From positions 1,567,640 to 1,631,639 of the forward strand of contig PTFA01000198.1 of NCBI GenBank assembly GCA_003342895.1: DNA of 64,000 bases. Reading direction: 5' to 3'. The notes below the pieces were generated by a model, which was not told the origin of the DNA, made no database searches, and was given only the letters and a program-made list of their open reading frames with translations. A program made the position numbers and the translations under genes. Source of the DNA: Casuarius casuarius (lineage: Eukaryota; Chordata; Aves; Casuariiformes; Casuariidae). This document shows positions 1 to 13,892 of this stretch, in pieces (position 1 is the first letter of the stretch; each line of letters starts with the position of its first letter).

Positions 1-1393
1 GCTCCTGCCGGGCAGGTTGCGGAGGTCCTGGCGCGCCCGGCGACTTCCTTTCGTCGTGAGCACCGGGAATGAAAGGTGGGTTTTTCTCAGGAAAACAGAC
101 AGAATTCCCTGCTGAGGTTTGTGTGCGTGCCCCACCTTTGTGTCACGGTGCTGAGAGCTTTTGTCCGGTCTAGTTACAAATAATCCAAGCAACAAGGCTT
201 TCACAGCTTCCCCTGCTATGCTGGTGAGCAGTCTGATAGGTTTCACTAAATCAGGATCTGATTTGTTGCAGCATGTAAATCTGGAGTGACTCCGTTATCT
301 TTCACATGTATCACAGGCCGTGAAAATAATCATTTCTCCGTGTAGTTCTGAAAACGCAGCTGCCGTCGGGGCAGGCGCAGGCAGGAGAGGGGGTGGTTCA
401 GCCGCACCAGGCTGCCCTGGAGGCTGCTAGAGCTGCGTCTCGGGCGAGTCAGCCCTGGACCCCCGGCTGCAGCATCGTCCCCGTCCTGTGCTGCGTGCCG
501 CGCCGTGCCAGGCGCGCGTCGTGCCAGCGCTGCGGGCCGGGGCTCTCCCTCCGCAGCAGACCCTGCTTCTGATCTCTCTGNGCTAGGCCTTTCCTGCAGT
601 CCTAAGCGTTTCAGTCCCTGAAGGAGTTGAACACATTGGGAAACAGGCAATTGTTTAAAGGACTGATTTCTTTCAAAAGACGGAGAGGCCCATAATACTG
701 CCAAATTATGAGGGCAGGTTTGAATACTGTCCGCAAAGACTTGAACGATAAATCTAGGGCCAGAAAGAACTTGTTTAAAGTTGATCAGCTTAGCAGAAAC
801 TGAAATAACGGGATAAAGTCACATGGAGGAAGTAAGAATGTTCTCTGCAGAGGGGCCAGATCCTTTCTATAATTTATCCCAGGGCATGTTTCAGAATTAT
901 TAAAAAGCTAGCTTCAGTCCATGAAAAGAAGCGCTCCCATCGTCCGCGGCACATAGCTACTTTCCCCATGTGCAGTCAAAAATCACAGTCAAAAATTAGC
1001 CTCAGAGCTAATCTACCCACATTCATCNTGAGAACTTTTTTCAATATTATTGTTTTCCTGGTGCTGCGTATCATCCCTCCTGCATTTGGGCTGTTTTCCT
1101 CCAGCTCTCTTATCTTGCATTTTTTTACACCAAATCTCATCTTATTTCTTGCATGCCTTCTTAAATTCTTTAATGTATGCTCTGCGATTTTTTTGTTGTT
1201 GCCTGTTCGTATTTCAACAATTCCCAGTTTAGCGTTGTCTTCTCATTTAATTAGTTCATTGTTCACTTTCCAGCAGTCTTGAACACAGAGGTATGTGAAA
1301 TTATCCCAGACGCCACCCTTCCACTTAATATTCTTGCCATTTTCATTACCCTACAACTTTCAATTAAATTTCAAGGCATGTGAAAGTGCTTAG

Positions 1394-1495
1394 ATCCAAG
1401 CAAATTTGAATTAAATTTTCAAGTAAAATTTTTTGAGGCACTGTATCAAATGCTTTAATAAAGTCCAGATATATCAACTGCATTTCTGGATCAAA
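1394..1495 (-). mobile_element. CR1-like LINE reverse transcriptase fragment
   Basis: On the minus strand this stretch reads as about 34 residues containing YLDFIKAFDTVPQKIL. That matches the palm motif A region of non-LTR reverse transcriptases, in which a hydrophobic-L-D-F stretch is followed by KAFDTVP. CR1 is the dominant LINE of birds and other sauropsids and has this motif in nearly the same form. The frame stays open for about 96 codons (1364-1654), but only this segment looks like reverse transcriptase. No motif B or YxDD box follows, so it is a short 5'-truncated or decayed relic with no expected activity. An L2 or L3 relative of CR1 is the main alternative. Confidence 0.75.
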
Positions 1496-4199
1496 CTGCT
1501 TTGCCTTTGTCTTTTGTGTTCTGAGTTTTCTTATCTGATTGGTATCTGCCTTGAGGTCAGCTGAAACTCCACCTAATGAGAATATGAAAGTCAGCGTTGG
1601 GAAAGCTTCCTGTAATTCTGGCATGAAAACCCTGTAAATTGCAAGGTTGAGCATTACTAAAAAAAAAAGTACATACTAATTAAAAATGCTAGATATGAAA
1701 TTAGGATAAAATTTACATTTTTTGCTAAAACCCTTAGAAAAACTGATGCGTGGTCACAGAAACTCCTTTGATAATAGTTGCTCTCGTGAGCACAGTGCTA
1801 CGCTGTAGCTACACCCTGCACGAGCAAGGTCATCCCGCGATGTGCTGTCCCTGCACAGTATTACCTTATGGAAAATGTAAACAGCGTGGGGAATCACAGC
1901 AGCGGCGGGTCTCCATGTCCCGGTCTGTCCTGAGACGCTGCTTTTTCTCCAGACAGATGCAGCGAGTCGCTGCCGTGTTTGCACGCCCCATGGCACTCGC
2001 GGTCCCTGTCCTTGCCTCGTGCGGGGGCTCATGTGGCCGCACCCTGCGTCAGGTTGTGGGGATGCTCCAGCCAAAACCTGTTCACTTTTGTATTGGTTTT
2101 TCTGCCAGACCAGCTCTGAAGCAGCTCGCTGTCACGTCGCATCAGCTCTGCCGCCAGCGCAAGGAACACGGAGGTGGCTGTGGCCAGCGGAGGAAATGAG
2201 GCTGGGACCACAGCAACGGGATTTACGAGCATTTATCTTCCTATGGAANGAAACCCTTAATGATTTCAGTCCTTTAGTCCTCGGCTGAGTTGATTTTAAG
2301 AGCTGACTTTTGGCTGAACCAGTATCTAAGATTTTGGATGTTATTCAGCAGAAGTTGTGTTATCAATTCTGAGCAGAAGTGGCAAACAACCCTTATGAAA
2401 TACACATTTTTCTACTTAAAATAATCCCGCAGCTGGTAAGAATTGCTTTTTTAGCATTTTAAATATTGGGCCTGATTTACCCAGTGCGGTATGCCAGTTT
2501 TATGCTAGTAAAAGACTTAATCTAAGGGAGATGTAGCAGCGTAAAATGAACTCGCTGATGCATCAAGCCCAAAATGTCATAAAAGCATCCACGCTTTTTC
2601 ACCAGGGGCGCGCTGGCGTGCGTCCCCGTAGCAATCACGTATTGCTTAGCTCTTTTAATTCTTTAGGATCCCTATATTGCTGTACAATTACTGTATCTAG
2701 TTAAATATGGTATCTTACTTTTTATTTATAGGTAGGAGGAAGGTTTCTCTGATGGATACATGAGGCAGGAATGGATGGGACGCCAACCCGTTCGCGGGTA
2801 AAACAGGGTTAAGAAGCGTTTTCGTGCTTGTGTTTTCTGTACAGTTTAACAGTGGAGTAGCTCGTTTTGGACTGATGCAAAAGAAATCAGACAGCTCTTT
2901 TAGTAAGTCCTTGTGGTTTAATGTGTTATTCTGGTTGACATCAGCAGCTTATTGATGATATTTTAGTATCAGAATTTTNACTCTACCAAAGTCTGCTTAG
3001 TGTAGTAGTTTCTAGAGTGCATTAAGTTACTAAGCCTAGAGCTCATTTGGTAAATATGTAGAAGAAGAGAACTCTCCTGCTTTTCATCCTTCCACGGAAA
3101 TTAATTTCCACGAATTTCCCCTTCAGACCCCCTTTCCGCTCGCTATTGAGGGGTAGCAAAAGCTGTGCATTACATTTGTGCCCTATCATTGTATTGTAGG
3201 ATGCTGCAGCACCAGCTTTTGCTTTCTTCACATTAACATTTTATTTTATATCACGTATTTCTGAATAATTTATAATTAAAGTGCTTTTTTACCTTTTCCA
3301 TCTACTGTAAAAGCTGTTGTTTGTGCTGTCTGTCTCATTCGGTGCAGAAGAGAATGCTAATTTTCAGTAGTGCCTGCGTGCCATTGCGGGAGCTGAAAAA
3401 GAAGAGAAAAAGGATTATGGTTAGGACCAATTCCATGTGTCAGTCATAGCCGTATACACCACGTGTCGTATGCATTTCACAGGAAAGATACTGTGTGTAG
3501 AAGCAGGGGGTGCCTTATCCGACTGCCCCCCCAGCCCCTCTGCATGCTCTTGTAGCTGCTAAATGTGGTTCTAGATCAGTTGTCCCAAGAAATGAGTCAA
3601 AGAGCCAGGGTTTTCTATGTGCGAAGCTGCTTTTGACTGGAGGGTGAGAAAGACGTCGTGCCTCCTCTGAGGGTGCTGGGAAGGCTCCGGCTGGCCCTGC
3701 CGGCCCTGCCCTGGAGGACAAGCCTCCATCTCCCGAGCCGCCTTCTGTGCCGGGCGGGCTGCAGAAGCGCAGGCGGCACCAGCGCTGGGAACGACTGAAT
3801 CCCGTGCAATTTCTTACTATTCGCCCCCATTTATTCTCCACGTTATTTTTCTGCTTGCGGGTGACAAACAGGTAAGTGCGCTGCAAGCTGTGGTTAAGGA
3901 AGGATGAGGTTTTGGCAGGGATTTAACTGAACTTGTAGAAAACAGTGTTTCAAGAGGTGCAGCCTTGTAAGCTGGTTGCAGCAGCAGCAGGTATAGTATA
4001 AATGTATTTTTATAAAATTTACCTTCTACTAAACAGCTGAATTCAAACCCTTTCCTGTTGATACAACCGAGAAAGGACTCTGGGAATTGCACTAATTTAA
4101 TTGTTTTTTTTTCTTTTCTTCCAAAACAAAGCTAAAAGAAAGGAAAAATTGGACTTCAGCCCTTTGCTTTGGGCAGCACTGTGTGCTCTGCGCGTGGTA

Positions 4200-4345
4200 G
4201 TGATGGCGGAGGCCGAACCGGAGGGCGACGTGGTCGCACGGGCGCTAGCGCGGGGCTGCCTGAGCCGCTTTGGCCCGGCTGGCGCGGCGGGGTGGGATGC
4301 TCGCTCGGGGCGGCTCGGCCTGGTGGGCGCGTGGGGCGTAAAACC
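4200..4345 (+). other. CpG-rich patch with an ATG in good start context
   Basis: A dense CpG cluster begins at an ATG (4203) with G at -3 and G at +4. It reads MAEAEPEGD then an Ala/Gly/Arg-rich frame of about 50 codons, ending at TGA near 4355. A possible GT donor (gtaaaa) follows a phase-0 codon near 4336, so it could in principle be a first exon splicing to SGPP2 exon 2. No homology supports that beyond a generic MAE start, and many similar GC-rich patches exist nearby. I list it only as a low-confidence candidate. Confidence 0.12.
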
Positions 4346-7300
4346 AGCTCCCTGATGTGGTTGTGCTGGGCACGTGAAAGCGCCTGCGTGGGAAAGTACA
4401 GCCAGGATGAATAATCACAAATAATGGTGNTTAGTGTAGTTAGTGCATGCCGGCATCGCTGTTCGCTCTTGGTTCTGCTACCCAGAAGGTCCTTGCTTTT
4501 TCCTGACGGAGCAAAGCTCTTTCTTGACGAGTAGAAGATTTGTTAGAGCTTTAGGAGCTTTGTTCAAAATACGCAGTGCACGTTTCAGCTGCTGCTTTTA
4601 ATGCAGCACGTCGTCGGCAACGCTGAATTAAAATAGGAGTGGTTATTCCTGGGGTCACATCCTGACCCAGTGATGCTGGTAAGAATTTTTTCATAAGCTT
4701 CCAGGAGAGAAGATTTAAACCTCGATAATGACNGGGACTTATCTTCTAAGGCAGTTTTAAAACAACTACTGTTAGTCAGGCCACAATATTGTGTATATAT
4801 GCTCAAATCGATTTTATTCAGAATAAGAAACAGCTCAAGGATTTGGGCTTTTTTTGCTTTCATGCTGTTGCATCTATGCAGATGTTAAAACTGTAATTTT
4901 TCTGTTCTGAGCTGAAATGATGACGTGGGAGTTTCTTAGTCTTTTAGACAAAGTTTCACATCTCCTCCCAAGAAATACCAGATTTGAAAACCACTTGCCG
5001 AGAACCTAAAAATCCCCTCGCCGCCTCCCCAGGAGCCGGGGCGACCCGAGGTCTGCAAGAGCAAACCGCAGAGCCGGGAGCCCCCGGCCGAGACGGGGCG
5101 CCGAGCAGGGATGCCGCCGACGGCTGGCGCTCCAAGGGGCTCAGCACTGCCAGACAGGATACGGCCAGCCATAAACTCCCCCGCCAAGGGTGACCGTAAC
5201 TAGAAGGAAAAGGATGTCTGGTTTGTTCCTTGGCGTACGGTTGTTAGCTGTGCTGTCATGCTGGCCAGTGGTTTCCATAATATTGGAAGGGAAGATGAGA
5301 AACTTGCTTCTAATGGGTTGATTAGATATTTAATATTTTGGAACGAAAACAACTAACAATGGGAGCAAGAACTAAGGATGTTAGAGCTGGAGAGAAAACT
5401 GTCCAATTAACTAAAAATGCCATTCTAGCCAGGTCAAGAAAAGGACTCCTTCACCCCAATTTGAAATCTAAATTACTTTAATTGAAGAGTTTATGGTTCC
5501 TGAGTTTTATGAGTAAGAATAATTGCAAATTAATTCAATTGCAATTTTTATTCGCAATTGTTTTTCCCACAAAAATGTGGACTAAATTTGTCCTCCCACC
5601 AGTGAATGCCAATTTGGAGAAACTCCACTGGGTTCATTGCAGTTACCCTGCTTACGCGTTCCTGAGTGCGTACCCACTCATGCCCCGCGTGCATAATTTT
5701 TCCACTTTTCGACCTGAGGGAGTGTAACGGGGAGCCANGCTGAGGCTCCGTTCCAGATCGAGTCTTTCATATGCAGATTACAAAATCAGTGAAAAACAAG
5801 CTTGGTTTGGCACTTACTTTAAAAGAGCCCTTTAGATGATTTTATCAACAGCAGAAGAGGCAATTCATTCTTCATGCTAGGAATCATCCTACATCTCATT
5901 TGGGGAGATGTGATCTATACTGACCGTTTTTCACGTTGAGAGAAAAATACCATGTTTGGGAGGAAATTTCTTAGGGCCACTTCAGGTCTCTGGAAACACT
6001 CCTGCCCTCAAAAACCTCATGCTGCAATCTCAGCGATACATTTTTTTTCACGGAGTATTTAGATCAATATTTTTGTTTTATGTATTTCTGTAGTCCCGTC
6101 TCACCTACTTGACTGATGCCTGAAATGNGATTTTAGAAGCCTGTCCGAAGCTTCTGTGTCACTTCCACCGGAAGCATGGACTGAGCTACAGCTGTGGCTC
6201 GGATTTGTAGGTGCGAATGCAAGAAAGCAAGCAAGGAGCACATCTTCTCTCAGCTCTTGCATCGCTGGAGACCTCATAGCTGCTGGGAGAGGGAGTTAAA
6301 ATAAAATTCTCTCCGCAGACATNGCCAGGAAAACTGCCAACCAGATGGATGAGCCATGATGAGCAGAGACCAAACGTGGTTACAAGCTCTGCAGACGCTG
6401 CCGTTGTCTTTTAAAAGAATGCATATTCCCCAAATGAGGGCATATAAATTGAGATAACGGGGCGGCAGCGATGCCTGTGGCGAAGCAGTGAAGGGATGTC
6501 TGCAGCCTCGTGTCCCCGGTTGCTCCGTAGGCCGGAGATGTAAAGCGGTGCTTCGCAGGCAGGGAGGTCCGGCCTTTCCGATAGGGCTCTGAACGTTCAG
6601 CAGCAGTAAGAGTTCAGCACAGGTAGCGTGCAGACAAGTCGTACAGGTCCAGTAGCTCCTGNGCAAGGGCCGCAGGTGAGGCCGTAGGGCCGTGAGTGCT
6701 GCCGTAATGCCGGCCCTTCCAGGCAAGGGCGGCCGGCTCCTGCCCGGTGCGGTCCATCGTCTCCCGGCNGAGGTTTGATAGGCAACAACGGGATGCAGAG
6801 AAAATATTTTTGCTAAAATGCTGAAAAANGAGGATCGTTACTAACAGAGCAGGACAGGCAGTTGGTAGTTTGCGTTATGGGGAGATGACAGAGTATGGCC
6901 ACGTTTCTCCTCAGCAAAAAATACTGAAAATATCTGCCATTTGGTGATATTTAGACACATTTCAACAGCACAATGTTTGCTCTAAGAGTGAGGCATAACA
7001 GAAAAACACGTCTATGATGAGTTGTTGGAGGTGAAAGNAGAAGTGCGTTGTGCCGGGGGATGAGGGGCACAGCCCAGCGAGCCCCCGCCTGAACTGTCTG
7101 AATCTGCATTCACTGCTCTCCCCAAAGAGCCCTGTATTCCTGTCTTTCTTGTNGGTCCTTTTTCCTTCCCTCTTTCCTTCCCCCCGTTTGAGAAGGATCC
7201 TGTTTATAAGGGTTTCCAGCCTATTTCAGAAAGCAAGGGCGTGACAGTCCGCGGCTCTGGAAGTGCACTGATGTGCACAGAGCTTTGCTGTGTTCGAGCC

Positions 7301-10300
7301 CTCCGGGGCCAGTCCAGGCCTGACGCAGAAAAAGTCTGCTCTGGAGTGGGGGACCGGCCTCGGTGTCCTGCCTGAGACACAGCGTAGTCTCAGCCCGCTT
7401 TATCCAGGTGTAAGCGGGGCAGTATTCCTGCTCCATCGATCGCTGAGTACCGAGGGCTAGAATCAGGGCCGATTCCCAGGATATGCTTTTCTTACTACTG
7501 TGAACTACTACGGTTCATTTTATTGCTTACAGTGTTTAAATTGGATGACCTATATTATNTCTAATGAATCAAGGCAAACACTGTCCGACCTCCTGATGAC
7601 TGGCTCCATCTCCCATACCATCGAGGATGTGCCTATGTAGCCTTCTTGGTTTACTGCCAGTCAATCAATGCTAAAAAATTGACATACGGGTGTGGGATTT
7701 TTTGTTGTCTTTTAAATAGAATCAATGACATTAAGGTTTGTCGTGTAAATAGTACAAATAAAGCAAAAAAACCCAAGAGCTATTTATGGTTTTAGGATGA
7801 CATCTGTAATGTGGGTGGCAGCAGAATGAAATGCAGAGAATCTCGAAGCTCTTTATAGTTGAATGAATTGACTGAACATTCATTTTTTGGTGGTTTCAGA
7901 AATATTAGTTACCCCNATCTCACGCATACAGACAAAATAAAATCTATGAGCTAAAGTATTATCAGTAGAAGAGTTTCAGAAGGGATTTGTGTTAGTCACT
8001 GTACATTTTATAAAGCTGTGATTAAAAATAAGAACATACACTTAGTTCATGACTGCAAAAATCAGGATAAAAATTGAACAGAGGGAAGAAAAAGCCCAAG
8101 TAAAAGAAGTCAGCAGCCCGGTCATTTTGTGGAGTCCCTCCTTCATACAGGATTGAAGCAAGAGCCAAAAGTTTCACAAAAAATGGAGGTTTTGTGCCGC
8201 ACAGTGTGCACTGAGATGCGGGACGGCCCCAGNGGGCAGCCCTGGCCGCCGGGCTCCTGCCTGCGCGAGGGTGACTCTGCCCTCGCGGCGAGGCCGCTGG
8301 CGGAGGACCCTGCCGCACCGCGCGCAGCAGTAACGGCCCGAGCTGCCGCGTTGCTCCGCGTGCGCCGTGAAAGTTCGTCCGCGACTGCCTAGTTAGAAGA
8401 TTGCTCAGAATAAAACTAAACAAAAGGAAAGTGCGTTTGTCTTTCGCCGGTGGCCACGTCGCTGCTGTCACAGGGTGCTGCTGGACCGACCTCCGAGGGC
8501 AGCCGGGCGCAGCGACCTGGGAGCCGGGCGCCTCCAGCAAAGACCCTCCCGTGCGGTGAACGAGCGCCTTTACCGGCTCCCTTACGGACNGTGCAGGACT
8601 CCNTCGTGCCACGTCGTGCCTCCNCTCCCAGCACCGGCGNCGTCAGCGGGACGCGCCGGAGAGCNGNGCNGGNGCNGGAANCCGTTCCTGCCGATCCNGG
8701 NGCAGCGAGGCAGCGCTCGGCCCTGGGAAAGGGGCTGTGCACCGGTTTAGGCCTGCGTTGAGGCCATCAGAAAGGTTTCCTGAAGGGTTAAAATANGGAA
8801 TTGTAAATAAAATCAGGTCAACTCTTTCGATAGCCATGCTTTTAAAATATCTTNAAGGGTTAGGATAATTATTGAAATACTGCGTTATTGAGTTCCCTTT
8901 TGCTGTTACTGTCCCCAAACCGTGACACAGCCAAGGTATGGTACAGCCTACAAATAAGTAGAGATGTTGAGAACATCTCTAGGAATTTCACAGTCGAGAT
9001 GCATGCAATTGAAGTCTCCACATGATACGGTGCAGAATAATTATTTAAATGACATGCTAATCATTGCTGGAAATTAGCAATACCATTTCAAGCAATGCAA
9101 ATCATAAGCAATTACATAGCATTATCTGGTTACTTACACTGCAAACAGAAAAGTTAATTATTCCTACCCAAGACAGCAGCAGCAGCAGCTTTGGCATATT
9201 CTCCTTTTTGCAGGTTTTGGAGGAGATGCTTTCATCTTCCCAGGTTCTAAAATTCACTTTGCTTTTGTACTTATGCTGTCTAAAACTGCAAATATCACCA
9301 CGTTTACAATAAGAATTTTATAATAAAATTATGTGAGTTTTGTCAAAACATGGGTCTACAATTCCATTTTTCTGTATCTAAACTAATGAGAGCTGAGGAG
9401 GAGTTTGGACTTTAGAGGAATGATATATTTAGCACATATGATCCCATGTGCTGGAGCTTTATGTTTTTAAGACCATCTGTGCAAAGACAGTCAGGTACGC
9501 ATTCAGTGCACTGAAGATGGCTGAGGTACTACGGAAACATGTCCCAGTCTTGTCATACTGCTCAGTTAAATTAAAGAAGAAAATATTTGCGTGTATTTTC
9601 TCATAGTCAGAAAAGGCATACAAAACACGCCAGCTTGAGACCCGTTACAGCTGTGCGAGACTCCTGTGGTGCAAAAGTCAAGCTGGTTTCATGTTACGGC
9701 TTGTCAAACGGAGATCAAATTTGGAAGAGATTCAGTGAGAATTGCACCTATCCCGGTTTCACGTTGCAGACGCAGAGCAAAGCCTGCTGAAGCGTTGCCG
9801 TTCTTATTTTATTGAGCTATGCTGCAGAAGATGTTTGCTCAGGAAATTTCTTCATAATGGATTTTATATGAACTTTGATACACATTAAACCAAAAGCGAA
9901 AGATGGAAGTGCTGTGGAAACCGTAGTCTCTCATCCATTGGTGTCCAAGGGCACCTGCGACGAAACTTGGCCATCTCTGCCCCTTACTTGGAAATCTCCC
10001 GTTCTGCCCCAGAAACAGGGAGAGCTGCAGCTTGCTGCCTTGGAGGCTGGTGGCTGGTGGGGTCTGACGTGCGGTAGAGAAGTCTTGGCCCCAAAGCAAA
10101 GTGTTCAGCGATGTGTCAATTCAATAAAAAGGAAATGCAAGAATCCTATTGAAAGAGTAGTTTGGACTTTTGGTACTAAAAATATACCAATGTTAACAGT
10201 TTCCTTTGCAATATAAACAGTGAAAAACACACATTACCAAAAAATGGTGAAGGATACCAAGGCAAGGTGTGCCGGGCTGTCGGGACGGCGGCCTCGTGCC

Positions 10301-12479
10301 TGGCTGCCGAGCCGCGCTCTGCCGGCGCCGTGCTTTCGGCTTTCTGGAAAGTCACCCTTCCTTTCCTCACCTTGCTGCTTAGCCTCAGCCCGGGGCTGAT
10401 TTCCGTCCCTTGTGAAAACACAGCTGCGTGCTGCCCAGCCTCCGGGGAGGTCTTCTGGCACTTTCACCAGTTAAGACTTCGGAAATGCTCTTTGCAAATG
10501 GACGGCTTATAAATAGCTTCTTTTAAACACTCTCAGAACGGCACATATTTAGCCCTTTATCGGTGATATTGTGTATGCTTTTTTTACAGAAAACGGCATT
10601 TCGAAATGTCAGAAAATCTGTATTTGGCATACAAAGTTTGGGAGAGTTTCTGCAGTTTTTATTTCCTTTTTTTTCTCTCTCTCAAGCAAATCTTTTGAGG
10701 AGCCAAATGCTGAGCATCCGTATCGGCAGTCAGAGGCAGCGTGAGGCACATCCCGGGAACGGGCTGCTGGGGCACGGTTATCCCAGGGAAGAGCAAGGAT
10801 CCGCGCTCTTGCTCCGAGCAGGGATAAACAGGTTGTTCCATGAGCAGTACAGATAATGAAACAAGTTTCCTCTAGGATTTTATTTGGGTCACTGGGACCT
10901 TTCCCCTGCAACAGGCGGTTTCCTACCTGCCGCNCTCTCCTCAAACTCTCTGTGCTCTCGGTGGCCCAGACACCTCCCGCTACGCTGTTCTGCGGTGCTG
11001 CCTACGATCCTGCCTCCCATCCTATCTAGCTCTGCAAAAAAAATCCTCTGCTTCTGTTAAAATAATCCGGCAAAGTAATCTAAAGCCNCAGCTGTACTAA
11101 GCCAACAGAAGAAAATGTTAAATTCTTAAAAGCTGACTTCCGTCCCCAAGTCTCCCCGGCTTTCTTGGAGGCCTCAGTGAATAAACGGTGAACCAAGAGC
11201 TGGATTGTGCAAAGATATGGAAAATACAGATCAAGATAAACAATAGGCAGAAATCCTTTTTTCTTTTTCTTTTTTTTTTTTTGGAGCTTCATTAGGTTTG
11301 ATGTAAATTTGGATTAAATCCTCATTCGAGTTTGTTCAGCCCTCCGATTTCTTATGGGCCAGATCCTGAAGTCCCCACTGAAGTATACGGCACTAACCTT
11401 AGTGAGTGTTTTGCCTGGAGAAGAATTAGGTAAAAGTTGGCTACAAATTGTCAGTTCTATNTTAATACTGGGGAAGCACTGTAATGATAGTGGGGTATGT
11501 AGGCAGATCAGATAAGTATCGACTTTGCAGTTGACAAAGAGATGTTTTAAAATCCCGATACAGTATTGGCCCCAGCAATGCCTGTTCGTTCCTGCTTTCC
11601 CGCTTTACAGTGTGTCTTTGGATGAAATCCTCTCTCTCTGCCATCACGGCAGAGCTCCCATCGCCGTCAGCGGGGCTGTGATTTTCCTCCTGAAATTAGC
11701 ATGTTGAACACTCCCATGCACTTTGTCATGTAGGTGGGTAAAATAAGAATGAAATCAAAATAAGCATAAAGGAACTATGGGCCAAAGTCATTTCTCANCC
11801 GGCTCCACCAAAGTCGCTCTGTGTAGAAGGAATTGAGCAATATAATGCAATCCTTAATGGAAATTGCACACTCGTGGAGGTTTTGCATGCCCAAGAAACG
11901 GGAAAAAGCAGCAAAAGCTTCTTAGACAGTTATGACTGCACCTGGTATAGTCTACAGCCATTAAAGAGCAAACCCAGAAGTGAATGAGTGTGTAAGTCCT
12001 GCGAGTAAACAGCATAAACACGTCGACGGGCCAGCATGGGCCGCCGCTGAACCGGTTCTGCTAACNAGCGAGCCAAACTCGTTAATCACAGGTGCTGATG
12101 AGCGTGTGCACGCACCAGCAATCGGAAAGTAGTGATGCCTGAGACGTGGGGTCACCTGCCGTGGTGGCTGGGCCAACCCCCCACGGTGGGAGCTTGGATT
12201 CTGAGCAGCCGAGAAAGCGCTTCGCGCCAGGAGCGCTGCCGAAGCATCCGAGCGATGCCGCGGGGGCGGCCTGGCCCCGGGAGCACGGCTGTGGTTTTCC
12301 AGGGCTCTGGAAGAAAGCCTCGATGCAATCCTGGATGATTNGGGGTATTTAAGGGAAAAAAGGAATAAATTTGCCCACACTGAGCCCACGCTGAGCTAAT
12401 GATGATTTGGCAATCAGCGCAAAATACGTTTCNAGGGTGAGAAACTACTTGGAGACGTGTCCTTACGGGTACGAGTACA

Positions 12480-13500
12480 CGTGGGTGCGTGCGCACGTAA
12501 CACACACATGTGCGCGTTCAGGAGGAAGCGCGAGTGCCGGGGCGCGGGGGAAGGCCCGCGTCGCCCTTCGGCGCGGGGGCAGCGCTGCGAGCGGCCGTGC
12601 CGCCCGCGCTGCCGTGCCGCGGCGCCCACGTTCGGGTGCCTCGGGGAAGCGCCGGAGCCCGCGATGGGAGCCGAGGGGCTTCACCCCGGGTCGGGGCGCG
12701 CCGCGTCCTCCCGGGCGGTTTNATCGGGCTTCGCCGCCTTCTCGGCCAGGGCGGCCGCAAGCTCGGGCCGTGCCGCCGGCGGCAGGGGGCGCNNNNNNNN
12801 NNNNNNNNNNNNNNNNNNNNNNNNNNNNNNNNNNNNNNNNNNNNNNNNNNNNNNNNNNNNNNNNNNNNNNNNNNNNNNNNNNNNNNNNNNNNNNNNNNNN
12901 NNNNNNNNNNNNNNNNNNNNNNNNNNNNNNNNNNNNNNNNNNNNNNNNNNNNNNNNNNNNNNNNNNNNNNNNNNNNNNNNNNNNNNNNNNNNNNNNNNNN
13001 NNNNNNNNNNNNNNNNNNNNNNNNNNNNNNNNNNNNNNNNNNNNNNNNNNNNNNNNNNNNNNNNNNNNNNNNNNNNNNNNNNNNNNNNNNNNNNNNNNNN
13101 NNNNNNNNNNNNNNNNNNNNNNNNNNNNNNNNNNNNNNNNNNNNNNNNNNNNNNNNNNNNNNNNNNNNNNNNNNNNNNNNNNNNNNNNNNNNNNNNNNNN
13201 NNNNNNNNNNNNNNNNNNNNNNNNNNNNNNNNNNNNNNNNNNNNNNNNNNNNNNNNNNNNNNNNNNNNNNNNNNNNNNNNNNNNNNNNNNNNNNNNNNNN
13301 NNNNNNNNNNNNNNNNNNNNNNNNNNNNNNNNNNNNNNGGCTGCACGGAGCGGGGAAGGGCGGGATGCGACCTGCGCCCGCGGGTCGGGTGTGCTGCTCC
13401 CCTTGCTGCAGCACCTGGGGCTCGTTAGCAGACGGCTTTGTAGCGCCTTCGGGGAGGAGGCGATCGTGGCCTTCCCGGCCTGCCTGGACAGTGCTGCTCC
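12480..13500. promoter_or_regulatory. Large GC-rich island interrupted by an assembly gap
   Basis: The sequence on both sides of the gap is very rich in G, C and CpG: roughly 12530-12792 on the left and 13339-13500 on the right. Bird first exons and their promoters are often this GC-rich and are often lost from short-read assemblies. The island lies about 10.5 kb upstream of SGPP2 exon 2 and is on the correct side, so it is a reasonable place for the SGPP2 promoter and N-terminal exon. No start codon or splice donor can be assigned because the centre is missing. Confidence 0.35.
12793..13338. other. Assembly gap (run of N)
   Basis: A run of 546 undetermined bases. It lies inside a GC-rich island. 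Any reading frame crossing it is meaningless. It is long enough to hide a 5' UTR and the roughly 75-codon first coding exon that the SGPP2 model lacks. Confidence 0.99.
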
Positions 13501-13892
13501 TCCCGTGTTGTGCTGCCTTTTCCTCCCCCTCTTGAACGTGTGCTTAGATTTGCATTTCAGGCATCTAAAATTCTCCAACAGCGTCTGCCTCAATTAGGAG
13601 GTAAGGAAAATTGGGGTACTCCTTCAGTCCGTTCACTTCTGAATGACAGTTAACCCTCTTTAAAATAAGGTTTGCACACACTCATTATAAGATGTCACTA
13701 CTTGCTTTTGAGCAGTGGCACAGGTAACGTGGTCGTGTTGATAATAAAGTGCTGTCAAAGCGAATGCTGTGTGAGTGGAGCCGTTTGTGTGAGCTGGAGC
13801 AGCTGCCGTGGGCCTGGTCTGTGCCGGGAGCGGGGCCTGCCCGGGGCCGGGACTCAGCGAGCCGTGGGGATGGGGCAGAGGGTTTGTTTCCG

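Noticed and set aside
1..60. Possible SGPP2 exon 1 end at a GTGAGC donor near position 56
   Set aside because: A frame reading into GTC|GTGAGC is in the right phase, but the 18 residues are Arg-rich and unlike the family N terminus, and too little sequence is present to judge.
9174..9190. Short CAG repeat
   Set aside because: Only about five units; too short to be notable.
12407..13597. Long open frames on both strands across 12.4-13.6 kb
   Set aside because: They are open only because they cross 546 undetermined bases. The flanking residues are typical of any GC-rich sequence.
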